Source: Echiichthys vipera
Lineage: Eukaryota > Chordata > Actinopteri > Perciformes > Trachinidae
Length of the DNA stretch: 64,000 bases
Direction of reading: 5' to 3'
NCBI GenBank assembly: GCA_963691815.1
Contig: OY829649.1
Location: 846,001 to 910,000, forward strand
Shown here: positions 10,647 to 21,800 of the stretch, in pieces
How the letters are laid out: the number at the start of each line of letters is the position of its first letter
Position numbering within the stretch: position 1 is the stretch's first letter
Notes under the pieces: model-generated
What the model saw: the letters and a program-made list of their open reading frames with translations, nothing else
The model's database searches: none
What the model was told of the DNA's origin: nothing
Made by a program: the position numbers and the translations under genes

Positions 10647-11160
10647 GTAGCAGCTTAAGGAGACAAAAACAAAAAACAGATTGCAGAGACCCTGAGCATC
10701 ATGTACCATCATAGGTAAAGGTATTTGCTGTGTTCAGCACTGTTATAGCTCTTGGATAAAAACTGTTCTTAAGTCTATTAGTCCGAGCATTCAGAGACCT
10801 GAAACGTCAATAACTCAAAGTGTTGGTGGCCTTTTTGGGACGAATCCCTTAGAATGTTTTAGCCCTACTAAGACAACAGGAGCTGTACAGTTCTTCCAGG
10901 ATGGGGATAGAGCAACCAATGATATTTTGGGCTGTGTTAACAACCCTTTGGAGGGCTTTCCGGCCAGCCACTGTATAGAAGGACACCAAAAGTTTCTGAG
11001 TTAGATTGTTATTCCTGAGAATTCTCAGTAAGTACAGTCTCTGTTGTGCTTTCTTGATGGTGGTTGTGGTGTTAATGTTCCAAGTTAAGTCCTCCTGTAT
11101 TTCCACAGCGAAAAACCAGAAATCCGTTACCCTTTCACCCTGTTTGCTGCTCCACCTCGT
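10511..11160 (-). mobile_element. Rex1/Babar-like LINE, 3' end of ORF2
   Basis: The minus strand encodes INTTTTIKKAQQRLYLLRIL and SFYTVAGRKALQRVVNTAQN, the post-RT thumb region of the Rex1-like group (compare KKAQQRTYFLRQLKKFNLP near 23405). It is followed downstream by ILEELYSSCCLSRAK. The 3' end at the left edge reads, on the minus strand, CAATGACAATAAAGACAATT. A 64-bp (AC)n run lies inside its 3' UTR. It is 5'-truncated, with a deletion between FYT and the RKALQ block. Confidence 0.65.
10582..10645. repeat. (AC)n microsatellite
   Basis: About 32 uninterrupted dinucleotide units. Confidence 0.97.
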
Positions 11161-11300
11161 CCCGGTAAGCCGACTCAACCTCGCCCCCCTGTGTTTTTCA
11201 TGTGCCACAATGCCTGTCTGCAGAAGAGCCTGTACTGTGAAAAAGAAATTCCCTGAGGGGACAAATAATAAAGTAACTAACTAACTAACTAATACTAAAT
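11161..11300 (+). mobile_element. Short LINE 3' tail
   Basis: GAAATTCCCTGAGGGGACAA followed by ATAATAAAG and (TAAC)n or (ACTA)n units resembles a plus-strand LINE 3' end. It is non-coding, and the family was not determined. Confidence 0.4.
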
Positions 11301-12190
11301 GACAATAAGGACAGATCCCGAGGCAACAGCAGCTCTGAATGGCACAGCCACAGAACCATGAAGTATCTCAAACAATACTAAAGAACTAAACTGAAAATGT
11401 GCTTCACTGTTAGATATCGGCAGTGTGAGCAATGTTGATGAATAAACAGAGTAACAACTGCAATTCTCACAGTAATAGGCGGTTCTTTAGCATAATCTAA
11501 AACATATAAAATGACACCAAATGGTCCTTAATGAAAAACCCATACATTTCTATTAGAAAATTGATCTTTTGAGGATCCAGGGGGCGGCCATCTTGAAAAT
11601 AGATATTTCAAGTGGCTGGGAGTGTCTTTCGTCAAGCAACCCTTGGCGACTACTCATACCAACTTGCATATTTTTGTCACTAACTAAACAATTATATCGC
11701 TTAACTGCTCCATTTAGGTGGTGACCATCTTGAAAAAATGGCATGATGGTAATGACATGGAGCAACAGCTGCCTTCATAGAGGCCCTGCCTGCTCTTGCA
11801 TTTGTTTGCCGGCTAATGTTTGTGTGCCCGAGTGCTCTCACTGAACAGCCTTAAATATGAGATTTAGACCTCAGGACATCGTCCATGCGTCATGCTATGG
11901 AGAACAAGCGCCAATGCTCCCACAACAGGGTTCTGCTCCTAGCGTATAACTGTATATGCTAGGGGGGCAGCAGTATGCTTGAAATCTGTCGACATGTTTT
12001 AAGGAAAATACACCCTCAGACCAGAAAGTGGGTTGCCATTACAGAGAGGTGCTGTCCGTATTTCTGCATGTTGACTCCACAGGAAATAAGCAGCTGAAGA
12101 AGTTACGTGATACTGACAGCTATAGCTACAGTTGAAAACAATAATGGAAATATGAGATATTCGTATCTTGCCATATTTCTGGTGGATGAG
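11301..12190. other. Non-coding stretch, no gene recognised
   Basis: Only short chance frames. The blocks GGCGGCCATCTTGAAAA (about 11582) and GGTGACCATCTTGAAAAAAT (about 11716) suggest an old interspersed repeat. Confidence 0.4.
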
Positions 12191-12192
12191 AC

Positions 12193-14100
12193 TCACAGGA
12201 CTTGATGTTGACTGGCGAACTGAGGAAAAGAGAGAATAAGTTGGGTGTCATCAGCAAAGCTGTGATAGGACAATTCATGTGAGAGAATAACAGAACCAAG
12301 GGAGTTGGTGTACAGATAGAAGAGGAGAGGCCCTAGGACTGAACCTTGAGGGACCCCAGTAGTAAGATGACAGGGTTCCGACACAGAGCTTCTCTAAGTT
12401 ACCCGGTATGTGCATCTTTTTAGGTAGGATGTGAGCCAGGAGAGTGCAGAGCCTAAGATACCTAATAGCTGTAGGGTGGAAACAAGGAATTGGTGGTTAG
12501 CTGTGTCAAATGCTGCAGAAAGGTCCAAAAGGATGAGTGCACAGGAGAGAGAGGCTGCCCTAGCCATGTGAAGTTGCTCCAGGCCAGCAAAAAGTGCAGT
12601 TTCGGTTGAATGGCCAGCATTCAAACCAGACTGGTGAGGATCCAGGAGGTTGTTCAGGTGAAGGTAGGAAGAGAGTTGGTTAAAGACAGCACCCTCCTGG
12701 AGAGAAATGGAAGAAGAGAGAAAGTTCTTTAGTTAATTACTTAGGTTTTTTGAGGACGGGGTTCATTCTTGCCTCTGTAAGAGAGTCAGGGAAGCAGCCA
12801 GTGGATAGGATGTATTAATAAGATGGGTAAGGAAAGAAGAAGGTCAGGTGCAATAGATTGGGGAAGGTGAGAGGGGATGGGGTCAAGGGGGCAGGTGGTT
12901 GGCCGGGCAGAGGTTATAGGAGTAAGAACTTCATCGGGAGATAGGGGGGTGAAAGAAGATAGCGAAGGGGAAGAAGATGAGATTGTTGGAAGGGTGAGAT
13001 CTGGAGGTGGGGTGGAGAATGAAAGATTTTTTGGCAGCAGAGATGGAGGCAGTGAAGGAGGAGAGAAGAGATTGATAGGTAATCAAGTCATCAGGGTGTT
13101 TTGATTTCCACCATTTCCAGTGTGGTCATAACCTAGTTTGCAAAGTGTCCTGAGATAACTTTTGTTATGATTTGGCACTATAAATAAAATTGAATTGAAT
13201 TGAATTGAATTTCCTTTCTGCTGCCCGTATAGTGGGTCTTTCAGCACGCACTGAGTCAGACAACCACAGGGCTGTGGAGGACTTACAAACCTCCCATGAA
13301 GTAAGGGGACAGAGAGGGAAAGAGTAGAGAGGAGAGTGTCTGTGGCAGAGTTAGGATGCATGTGTGAGAAAGAGTTATTTGAAGGTAGTGCTGAAAGAAC
13401 AGATGAGGCCGAAGAAGAGGGGGAGAGGGATCAGAATTTGCGATGGACAGGTACTGTATCTGTGGATGAAAAGGAGTTGTTAGATTGGGAGAGTGGGAGA
13501 GAGTAGGAATATGGAGAAGTGGTCGGAGACATGAAATGGAGTTACAGTAGGGTTAGAGGCAGAGCAGTTTCTGGTAAATATGAGATCAAAGAGATTACCA
13601 GCTTTGTGAGTAGGTAGAGAGGGAGTGAGCAGTAGAGAAAAAGAGGTAAGTAACAGAAGTAAATCCGATGACTTCTCTGACTGGATGTTGAAGTCGCCTA
13701 GATGAACAAGTGGAGGGCCTTCTTCTGTGATCTTTGAAAGGAGGACATCTAGTTCCTCTAGGAACTCTTCCAGTGGACCCGATAGAAAGTATAGAACAAC
13801 AATGTTTAATTGTACCGGATGAGTAACAGTCGCAGCATGAAATTCATATGAGAGTGAAGTAAAGTGTGAAAGTGGGTAAGAAGAGAAACTCCATTTGGGG
13901 TTGATGAGCAGTCCTGTCCCACTACCTCTGCCAGTGGGTCTGGGTGTGTGGGAGAAAGAGTAAGCAGTGGAGTCTCAGCGAGAGTAAGGAAGTCAAGGCA
14001 TTGCTCTGTAGCAAAGCCAGAGATAAACTCAGTCTTGCAGTGACAAGGTGTAGGGTGTGTGTGGCGCGGGTGGGATAGATAAAGGTGGATACATTACAGT
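12193..14100 (-). pseudogene. L2/Maui-like LINE ORF2 fragment
   Basis: Read on the minus strand, an endonuclease piece (GDFNI near 13695) lies near the right end. RT follows toward the left: GHSTETALFAGLEQLHMA (about 12615), LILLDLSAAFDTANHQFLV, TTGVPQGSVLGPLLFYLYT and YHSFADDTQLILSF (about 12250). The catalytic FADD is kept, but frames are broken and the copy stops just after that block at 12193. LINEs normally truncate at the 5' end, so a missing 3' part points to a later deletion. It is interrupted by a 90-bp L2 tail at 13119. Confidence 0.75.
13119..13208 (+). mobile_element. 90-bp L2-like LINE 3' tail with target duplication
   Basis: Consists of AAAGTGTCCTGAGATAACTT, TTGGCACTATAAATAAAATT and GAATT repeats. 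ATTTCC at 13113-13118 and 13209-13214 is a 6-bp target duplication. It is an extreme 5' truncation. Confidence 0.85.
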
Positions 14101-14984
14101 ATTATTTTGAAAGAGTATGAAGCTTGTAGTATCTACGAGATGACACATAATCAAACATAGAGAAAATGTACGTCTAAAAAAAGTATAGGAGCGATGACAA
14201 GAAGATACTTAGCCTCCCACGAAGACTCCTGCATAGACTAATTTGTCTTTGTCTTCCTGAGTCTTTGTCTGAAGACGCTACCGCTTTAAACAACTGCCAT
14301 ATTTTAAAAAACAGACTTGAAGCTGGTTGGCTACAGCTGGTCTGACCACACCCCCAAAACTGTGTTAAGTGGCTACTAGAGCTGGAGTGACCACAATCCC
14401 AAAAGTGTTAGCGCACTGTGAGTCACTGAGCTGGAAAAAGTCACTTTTACCAGGTGAGTTTACCACAAAAAGTATCTTCAATACTGTTTCAAGTCAATTT
14501 GCCAGCAAGTACAAAGTAAATCTGAACTTAGCTCTGGTCTGAGTTAAAATCAAATCAAGGTATCCTTAACTCTAGCTGCTTCTAGCTAGCTTACAAATCT
14601 GAATAAAACAGCCCTAGATAAAAGAGAGATAGAAACAACACAACAGAGCAGACAAGTAAATCTTAGACAGCGGATATATATATATATTAACAGTCAAGCG
14701 GAAAGGCCTAGTTAAAAAGTACTTAGCTTAATTTCAAGCAGCCTTGTAGTTGGAGCCAGTAAGTACAAAGCACATTAAAAACAACATATGCATGTCCTTT
14801 TTAAAGTTTAAAATACTGTGACTGTGCAGACAGCACAATATGTAATCTCAGGTTAAAATATAAAAAATTGTGAAATAATAAATGTTTTATTTTTGTCTTT
14901 TCTTTTTCTTTATTTTCCCATACTATTGTAGGTCTGTGATTGAACCTGTCTTTTCCATTATTAAGTTATTGTAAACTGTTTCAG
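14101..14984. other. Non-coding AT-rich intronic sequence
   Basis: A (TA)n patch near 14680 and no coding signal. It probably lies in the abca2 intron upstream of exon A. Confidence 0.4.
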
Positions 14985-15034
14985 TCAGTGCGTTCAAATG
15001 CAGTTTAAAAACCTGATTATAATCGGGTTATGGG
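14985..15034 (+). repeat. Terminal-repeat-like end of a DNA-transposon or MITE family
   Basis: CAGTGCGTTCAAATGCAGTT followed by TAAAAACCTGATTATAATC. The reverse complement of a close relative occurs at about 62085-62125. It ends where repeat R1 begins. Confidence 0.5.
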
Positions 15035-16187
15035 TGTAGGTACTCTAGGTTAATTGGAGTGTGACTATAAAATTAAATATTTAAAAAAGAAAATTAATAA
15101 AGAAAAATTACTAAAAATGAATAACTTAAATTCATTAAAAATGTCACATGGAACCAATTAATTGTAGGGCCTTGACTCACGTTCAGATTGAGAATGAGTA
15201 TTCTCAATAAACTTATCGTTAATCAAGTAAATATTAGCTATCACATATAATTGTCACTTTACTGGACACTGCGTCACTTTACTTGGACACTATGCACTAC
15301 CTCATTCCATTCTGTTACTCTCTGTTTATATTCACTGTTCACTGTTTATTTATTATTTATACTTAATATTCTGCTGCTAATACTCACTTCAAACAGCTGT
15401 CAACTCTGTCAACTTAGATGCTATATTATATTTTATTTTATTTTATATTTTATTTTATTTTATTTTATATTTTATTTGTTGAAGATATGTCTATATCTTG
15501 CCTCCTTTTATATTTTATATTTACCTTTTATATTGTATATTTTTTGGTGGTTTCTGGAGCCTTGCAACGGAATTTCGTTTGTATACATGAAAATGTGTGT
15601 GAATGACAATAAAGTTCGTCTAAGTCTAAGTCTAATTATCAAATATAATAATAAAAAAATACTCTAGATAAACCAGAGTTCCCCGGGGCACCACCATCGT
15701 AGACGGAGTGACAACTAACATAAAAGTCTTGTTAAATATATTAAACTACTAATTAAGTGTTGAACACTGATGAATTTAATAGTTTAATCAGTTGAATGAT
15801 TTAAAAGTTATTTTCTTAGTAGAGGCTAGCTTATTCATCTTTGTGTATTATTAAATAAACAGACATATGGTAAACACAAACATTTATTAACAAATTAATA
15901 AATGCAACAAACAAAACACAATAAACTAACTCAAGCTAACAGCAAATGTGTTTGTGTGTGTGCTTGAAACAAAGAGGAGAGGTGTGGGGCTTGGACCCCT
16001 GCAGAGATGGTGTTAACATTTAAGTCACACAAAAGCCAGCAGGCTGAAGATCTCAGAAGTTATAATAAAGTTGCAATTCTATGCTTAGCCATTTATAAAG
16101 TCTTATAACATGCAGTAATGCCCAGTTGGTGATTAGTTACCAGTCCATGAGATGGGAAAGATAAGTTACGTTGCTTCGATGCCAGTG
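15035..16187. repeat. Unclassified interspersed repeat R1, copy 1
   Basis: Begins TGTAGGTACTCTAGGT and ends near TTGCTTCGATGCCAGTG. The same order of sequence recurs at 27373-29315, including GCCTTGACTCACGTTCA, the block around CCAGAGTTCCC and GTTACCAGTCCATGAGATGG. It has no coding capacity and is interrupted by a LINE tail at 15253. A solo LTR or a large non-autonomous element are both possible. Confidence 0.75.
15253..15632 (+). mobile_element. LINE 3' end inserted in R1
   Basis: Ends GAATGACAATAAAGTTCG plus (TCTAAG)n. TAATT at 15248-15252 and 15633-15637 is a likely target duplication, and removing the insert aligns R1 with its other copy near 27585. It includes a (TTTTA)n-rich tract at 15430-15480. 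Confidence 0.7.
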
Positions 16188-18481
16188 GCTGGTCCTTGTG
16201 AAGGAAGCTGGTTGAAGAAAGGTTCTTGTTCTGGTTGTTTGCTCTTAGACAAAAGAGGAATCAGATCGCTCTTTGTTCTGCTCAGTTGAGTTTGTAACTG
16301 GTTGGTAAACCTGGCTGATGATCGTACTCCATACAGGCCATGTTCAGGGCTTAGGGACAGCTGGCAGCTGGTCCCTGGATCCAGCAGGAGAGCGTCGAGT
16401 TGAGTGAATCCAAGAAAAGAGTCCAAGAAAGAGAGTGAGCAGGAGGTGTCCTACAGTTTGTTTTTATAGACTCGCTGGTGATGTCATCACCAGAGGTCAG
16501 GTCAGCCAATGGACTGACAGTCTGGGGGTCCCTTGGAGAGTTCACACCTGGGTGTGACCTGTTGGGGGAGAGTTGCATGGCAGGCCTTTGTCTTGTGACC
16601 ATGTGCTCAGGGACAAAGGCTACCAGTCTTTTGGGCCTAGTCTTTCCCTTTGTTTGATCTGGCAGAGGCCTTCTCATAATCAAAATGAAAGTTCACCTTA
16701 ATCCAGAAATGAATGCCGGGTTGTAAACAGGAATCTCAGATCATTATCGGGTTTCTGGTTTGCACATGCTCTGTGGGTTAGAACTCCCCCCTCCCCACTC
16801 CTCGGCAGTAGCTTCTGACCTGGAAATAGAATGAGCCAGGAAGCAACGGTGCAGAAAACAATGTGAAAAAAACAGCAATAATAGAGCGTTACCTTTAAAC
16901 CGAGGGAGGACTTTGCACGGCAAGTAACATTACTACCAAGAAGACCAATTTAGGTTGTAATTCTGTCTAAAAGTCGTCCGTTATTATTTTGACAAAGGTG
17001 AACCGGAAAAAAGACGTACTCAGTCCACTGTATGTTGTCAGAGCACCATCTACTGTATTGGAGAAAGAGTTACTCAGTCATTTTCCCATTCAACCACCTT
17101 TCATGTTTACGAGGGCAACTTCAGTTACCTGATTATTCCCTAAACCGGGGTAAGGCCATTTTCAGGTTACTGATTTGCATAGAAACGCATATAAACAAGT
17201 GTTACTGCTGGTGTGTTAATCAAGCTTATGACTGCAGTGTGTGGGGGTCGTTGATGGTAAATGGCCCATCAGTCCGAACAAAATAATTAACAAGCTTGGG
17301 GGAGAAGTGTCTGGCATTTTGGAAAACTGGTCTTTCTATTTTTGTCTTGTAAAGCCTGCTGTTGTTGCTTAGAAAATTGAATACAATGGAAATGGCAATA
17401 TAAATAAAGATTATTGTTCTCTATTTTTGTTATCCTTGTTCAGATTCCTACCACTTGTATTTGTGAGACTGCGATATGCAGTTATGCATGTGGCGCAGCA
17501 ACGCTGTGCGAGCACAACTGGAGCGTACTTTTATTATTGCAGCAATAAATGTAAAGTGTTTATTATCAAACGAATATTAAGCATTTGATGAAAACCCTCA
17601 CAGCTTTCCTGTAGCAATCTGAGGAATTCATCCCAGAGCAGACAGCTGGTGCTACAGTAACTGACTGTGGTTAAGTGGTTAAAATGCGCCCATGAACAGA
17701 GGCGAAAAACTCCTGCAGCTTTGTTAAAATGTACAAGTTCCAGGTGGAACTGAAACGCAACATAAACCAGTGTCATTGAACGCTAATTTACTGAAGAGGG
17801 AAACTCTGTGTGATTTTCAATCAGCTGACACGAGTCAGCCGGCATATTTTAGTCAGCGGGTGAGCAGCGTAATCCGGTTGCCGGCTCCGTTCACCTGCAG
17901 TGACACATACGCCTTGTAACGCTAGTGCTAAGACTTTAACACAGAAACCCAGCACCCAAAAACAAGTCACAGCTATTTTAACATACAACTATGTTTACAC
18001 ATATCCTGATTGACAGATGGCCATGTAGCCCCGCCCTAAAGCATCTACTGTTTTATGATCTATTTTACTCTAAATGGGTCCATAATTTACTAAATGAACG
18101 GCATACTGTAATGAAGAAGACTTGAAACTAGAGACTGAGACCATGAACTGTATGAATAAATGTTTTCATGTTGTTTCTCACACATTGCCCATCTGCACTC
18201 ATCTAGGCTACTCACATGTGCCACCTAGCGGGCACTGCAGCTACTACAGCAGGTAAAATGAACACAGGGGTAAATCATGTTTAACCCCCCCTAAATGATG
18301 CCACGGCAGGTCAAATTGAATGATAAAAATCTGTATCTGTATCATCAACTGAAAGATTCTGATGAAAATAAGCACTTAGCCGCTCCACTAATACATTAAA
18401 ATACTTCAATATGTCTTATCAGTGATTAAAGTATGTGTTTGTTCAAAGAAAAGTGGATTTTAAAACATCATATGTGTTTTC

Positions 18482-18483
<2 letters not shown>
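16188..18483. other. Intronic sequence before abca2 exon A
   Basis: No ABCA2-like exon was found here, although the preceding exons of the gene must lie upstream. Pieces around 16690-17160 (TTATCGGGTTTCTGG, AAACCGGGGTAAGGCCATTT) resemble the repeat at 61980-62090 and may be the other half of the element at 14985. Confidence 0.4.

Positions 18484-18526
<43 letters not shown>
18484..18526. repeat. (TG)n run abutting the exon A acceptor
   Basis: About 21 TG units run straight into TAG at 18526-18528. No pyrimidine tract separates the repeat from the 3' splice site. Confidence 0.96.
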
Positions 18527-18528
<2 letters not shown>

Positions 18529-18650
18529 GCTTCACGCTGGCCAGTGTGTTGAAGAACCAGACTGTTTTCCAGCAATTCCTGGTCAAGAACCTTTCCCTGT
18601 CCAACTCCACAAGCAACCTGTTGCTCAACACTCCAGTCAGCCTGAGAGAG
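18529..18650 (+). CDS. abca2: abca2 exon A (first extracytoplasmic loop)
   Basis: Encodes FTLASVLKNQTVFQQFLVKN then LSLSNSTSNLL, matching ABCA2 (human region FSLDSVARNPQELWRFLTQN). ABCA2 is a full-length A-subfamily ABC transporter of endosomal and lysosomal membranes, abundant in neural tissue and linked to cholesterol and sphingolipid handling. The acceptor is TGTAG at 18524-18528. The exon opens with GC, the last two bases of a split codon (phase 1). The donor is GAG|GTGATT at 18651, phase 0. N-glycosylation sequons are NQT, NLS and NST. The upstream exon was not found in the window and is presumably further 5'. The 15.3-kb intron that follows is full of nested LINEs. Confidence 0.92.
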
Positions 18651-19122
18651 GTGATTAACTGGTACTTTAATAACACCACTTGTAGGGTTTTTCGTGAATT
18701 GTGATGAAGACAAAGAGAAAGAACACTAAACACACTTGAGTCCAACCCAAGACTTTGTTATAACAACACGGAGAAGATCAGTATGTCAAATAAAGTCGCC
18801 TGGAGCACACTGTTCACTGTTATATTTTCTGGTAGGGATGGATGATATATCTGCAGTCATATCAGTATCAGCCGATGTTAGTAAATTTTTTTAATACATT
18901 GAGCCATGCTACTTTTCTTTTCCTCTCTCAATGGTTGTCTAGGCACCCTTTTAATGAGTGTGTATGTGGAAGTGATGGGCGCTCCTCATGAAGCCCTAAA
19001 TCTTGTCTGAGCCCTGTAAATTCACGAGACCAACTTACATTGCATTACAAGCTGCTCATTGACCACACAATAGTATTCATAATATGAAATAAATGAATAA
19101 ATAAAATTAATTAAAAATGAAT

Positions 19123-19350
19123 TAAGGTGGGGCGGTGCCGTAGCGCTCTCTATGGATCAGCTGCCACTGTTAATTAGTCATAAAACCATGTCAGGATATT
19201 TAGTTTAATGGTTGTTTATGCCCTGCGATAGACTGGCGTCCTGTCCAGGGTGTACTCCGCCTCACGCCCGATGTCAGCTGGGATCGGCTCCAGCCCCCCA
19301 CGACCCCAACAGGGACAAGCAGTTGAAGATGACTGAATAAATGAATGGTC
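19123..19350 (+). mobile_element. Fish SINE-like repeat, internally deleted
   Basis: GGGGCGGTGCCGTAGCGCTC at the head; CTGGCGTCCTGTCCAGGGTG and AGCTGGGATCGGCTCCAGCC in the tail. It ends in (TGAA)n. The same family is more complete at 42815-43105. Confidence 0.7.
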
Positions 19351-19574
19351 GTTAGTTATGGATTTTTGATCCAACTAGTTTCATAGATGTGAGTTAAACT
19401 GGACTTTCCGCAAGTTCTACACTTGCTATAAGTTGTTAATGTAGTGGAAATCTAACACTATTAGTTACCTATGTTTTTCATTTTGGCCTTATAACTTCTT
19501 GAGAGGAAACAGTGATGTTGCAGACATTTCTTTTTCAAATCCACAGTGTTTATACGTTTTTTAGTATACACAGA

Positions 19575-19725
19575 ATATGGGGAGACTGGGGGTCCTTGGG
19601 TCAGCGGCTGCTGGTTCGACTCGACCGTGGCCCTTTGCTGCATGTCTCCCCCTCTTGCTCTCGCCCCATTTCCTGTCTGTCCTATATAAAAGGGGCTTGA
19701 AAATTGCCAAAAAATAATCTTTAAA
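19575..19725 (+). mobile_element. SINE-like fragment with B-box-like motif
   Basis: GCTGGTTCGACTCGACC resembles a tRNA B box. It is followed by CCCTTTGCTGCATGTCTCCC, CATTTCCTGTCTGTCC and an A-rich end, a layout common in fish SINEs. Confidence 0.5.
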
Positions 19726-19869
19726 AAAAATTCCCCATTTGTTGTTTTTGTTTTACTGCAGTCACCAAGTGCCCAATTGCAAGCAGGAATTGTAATAATA
19801 TTTAAAAAATATTTACAAACTCTTTAAACTATCATAACAAAAATGGTTTCCTAAGTCCCTAAACATAGC

Positions 19870-20164
19870 TGCCAGAGAATGTTGGATACCACCATTTTAA
19901 CCAACTACAGACCTGTCTTAAATCTTCCCTTTATAGCCAAGATTGTTGAAAAAGTGGTTGTTAATTAACTCAGCAACTTCTTGAACTCCAGTGGGCTTTT
20001 TGGAAAATTTCAATCAGGCTCCCGACCCCAACATAGTATAGAAAGAGCTCTTTTTAAAGTGTTAAATGACATAAGATGGAACACAGATTCAGGCAAGGTG
20101 TCAGTTCTGGTCCTGTTGGATCTCAGTGCTGCCTTTGACACTGTGGATCACAGTATACTGCTGA
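19870..20164 (+). pseudogene. Outer L2-like LINE, RT 5' part (continues at 24157)
   Basis: RT blocks NYRPVLNLPFIAKIVEKVVV, FQSGSRPQHSIERALFKVLN, then LLDLSAAFDTVDHSILL. An in-frame TAA follows VVN. The sequence stops in ATACTGCTGAA and resumes at 24157 with AACAGGTTGAAAACC, which gives LLNRLKTW, the expected next residues. Confidence 0.82.
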
Positions 20165-21800
20165 AAAAACAAACAAAAAAAACCATACTAATAACAGAAA
20201 TGGCGGCCGTGAAGCTTGCCACAGTACAAGCAGTGTTCCTGTCTGTCATGTTAGTGTCTGCGTTATTTGTCTGCAAAGTGTCAAGCTTAATCCAGTACAC
20301 CCGATCAGAGCTTTTAAACCTCAGATCCATCCCTCACAGTGATCTGGGCCCATCTACATCCTTACTGGAGGAGAGATTACAGGACTTAAACATCTCAAGC
20401 CTCTTAACACCATGGTGACCGGCCAAAAGACAGGACCCCTGCTCCGGCACCTTTACCAGGTTCAGGAGACGCCCTTACTGGCCACCACTCCCAGCCCTTC
20501 TGCTGTCAAACGTCAGATCCCTTCGGCATGAAATGGAACTCCAACTCATGATACAAACTAACAAAGACTACAGTGACTGCTCTGCCACCTGCCTGACAGA
20601 GACCTGACTGGATCAATCAGAACCTGACCAAGCGGTAACACTTCCAGGTTTCACAATACATCGCACCGATAGACCATCCTGTCTAGATCAACTGTCGCGC
20701 AAGGCAAAAGGCAGTGGTCTTTGCATAATGATCAATGACCTCAGGTGTAAAAATTCCACAGAACTCACCCATGCTCCCCGCACCTGGAATACCTCACTGT
20801 CAAATGCAGACCATCATTCCTCCCACGGGAGTTCGCATCAGTAATTTTGGTCTGTGTTTACATTACTCCCAAGGCTAAGACTAACACCACCATAGCCGAG
20901 TTAGCCAAATACGTCTCCTCAGTGGAAAATTCACACCCGGACACAGCAGTCATCATCCTTGGGGACTTTAACCAGACTAATTTGTTATCTGAGCTCCCTG
21001 GCTACCATCAGCAGGTAACCTGCCCCAGCAGAGGGTCCAACACGCTGGACCACTGCTACACTACCATCAAGAAAGCTTACCGTGCATTCCGGAGGGCTCC
21101 ACTGGGCAGGTCCGACCATGCAATGCTGCTGCCAATTCCACAGTACAGGCAAAAAGTTAAATCCTCCAAGACACCAACAAAACTTGTCCAGTGCTGGTTC
21201 CCTGAAGCCATCGAAAAACTTCAGGGTTGTTTCGCGTACACAGACTGGAATGTTTCCATGCGGCAGGTGACCTCCACGACGTCATTTACTGCGTGGACCT
21301 GTGCGTACCACTCAAAAAAGACGAAAAACACTACAATAATAATAAACCTTGGTTTAACAAGGACATTAAAAAAGAAAGGAGAAAAATTCAGCACATCTGG
21401 CAGGAAACAAAGAACAATATATGGCTGCCAAATACAAACCGAGATCTGCTATTAGCAGGGTCAAATCCAAATATACCACTAAACTAGAAGAACAAATCAT
21501 CACTAGTGACACACGCTTCATCTGGAAAAAAACTTCAAAACATGACAAACTACAAAAAGAAACCCACCCCATCACCTAACAGCAACAACCAGCTTCCTGA
21601 CCAACTCAACTCTTTCTATGGGAGGTTTGAGCAGGCACCGGTTCCACCACCATCTCCCACCGACCCCCCCCCCCCCCCCCTCTTTTTTTTTACCATCTAC
21701 AAGAAGGAGGTGAGGAGCACCTTTAGGGGACTTTGAAGGAATAAAGCCCAGATAACATCAGCCATCATAACATCAACAACAGGCAACAGAAGGTGAAGAA
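20165..21800 (+). pseudogene. Middle LINE (Rex1/Babar-like), 5' part: leader ORF and endonuclease
   Basis: Inserted in the outer L2. A reading frame from 20200 (MAAVKLATVQAVFLSVM) runs to 20418 and is hydrophobic at its start, as in this group's 5' region. Endonuclease pieces follow in broken frames: LTET* (about 20595), VYITPKAKTNTT, VIILGDFNQTNLLSELPGYH (about 20950) and GRSDHAMLLPIPQY (about 21108). RT N-terminal sequence ends at KKEVRSTFRGL (about 21735). It is interrupted at 21801 by the inner LINE. The 3' end of the element is at 23881-24156. Confidence 0.75.

Noticed and set aside
11160..11300. (TAAC)n end as a possible target duplication or MITE end
   Set aside because: The preceding GAAATTCCC...ATAAAG pattern fits a LINE 3' tail better, and no matching partner was found.
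15251..15667. 138-residue hydrophobic frame, considered as a membrane protein
   Set aside because: It is the T-rich 3' end of a LINE with (TTTTA)n runs and a target duplication.
1..18528. Search for the first abca2 exons (start codon, first membrane helix, and the CPDG and FGFLQY segments)
   Set aside because: No sequence with these motifs and splice sites was found; they are presumed to lie upstream of the window.
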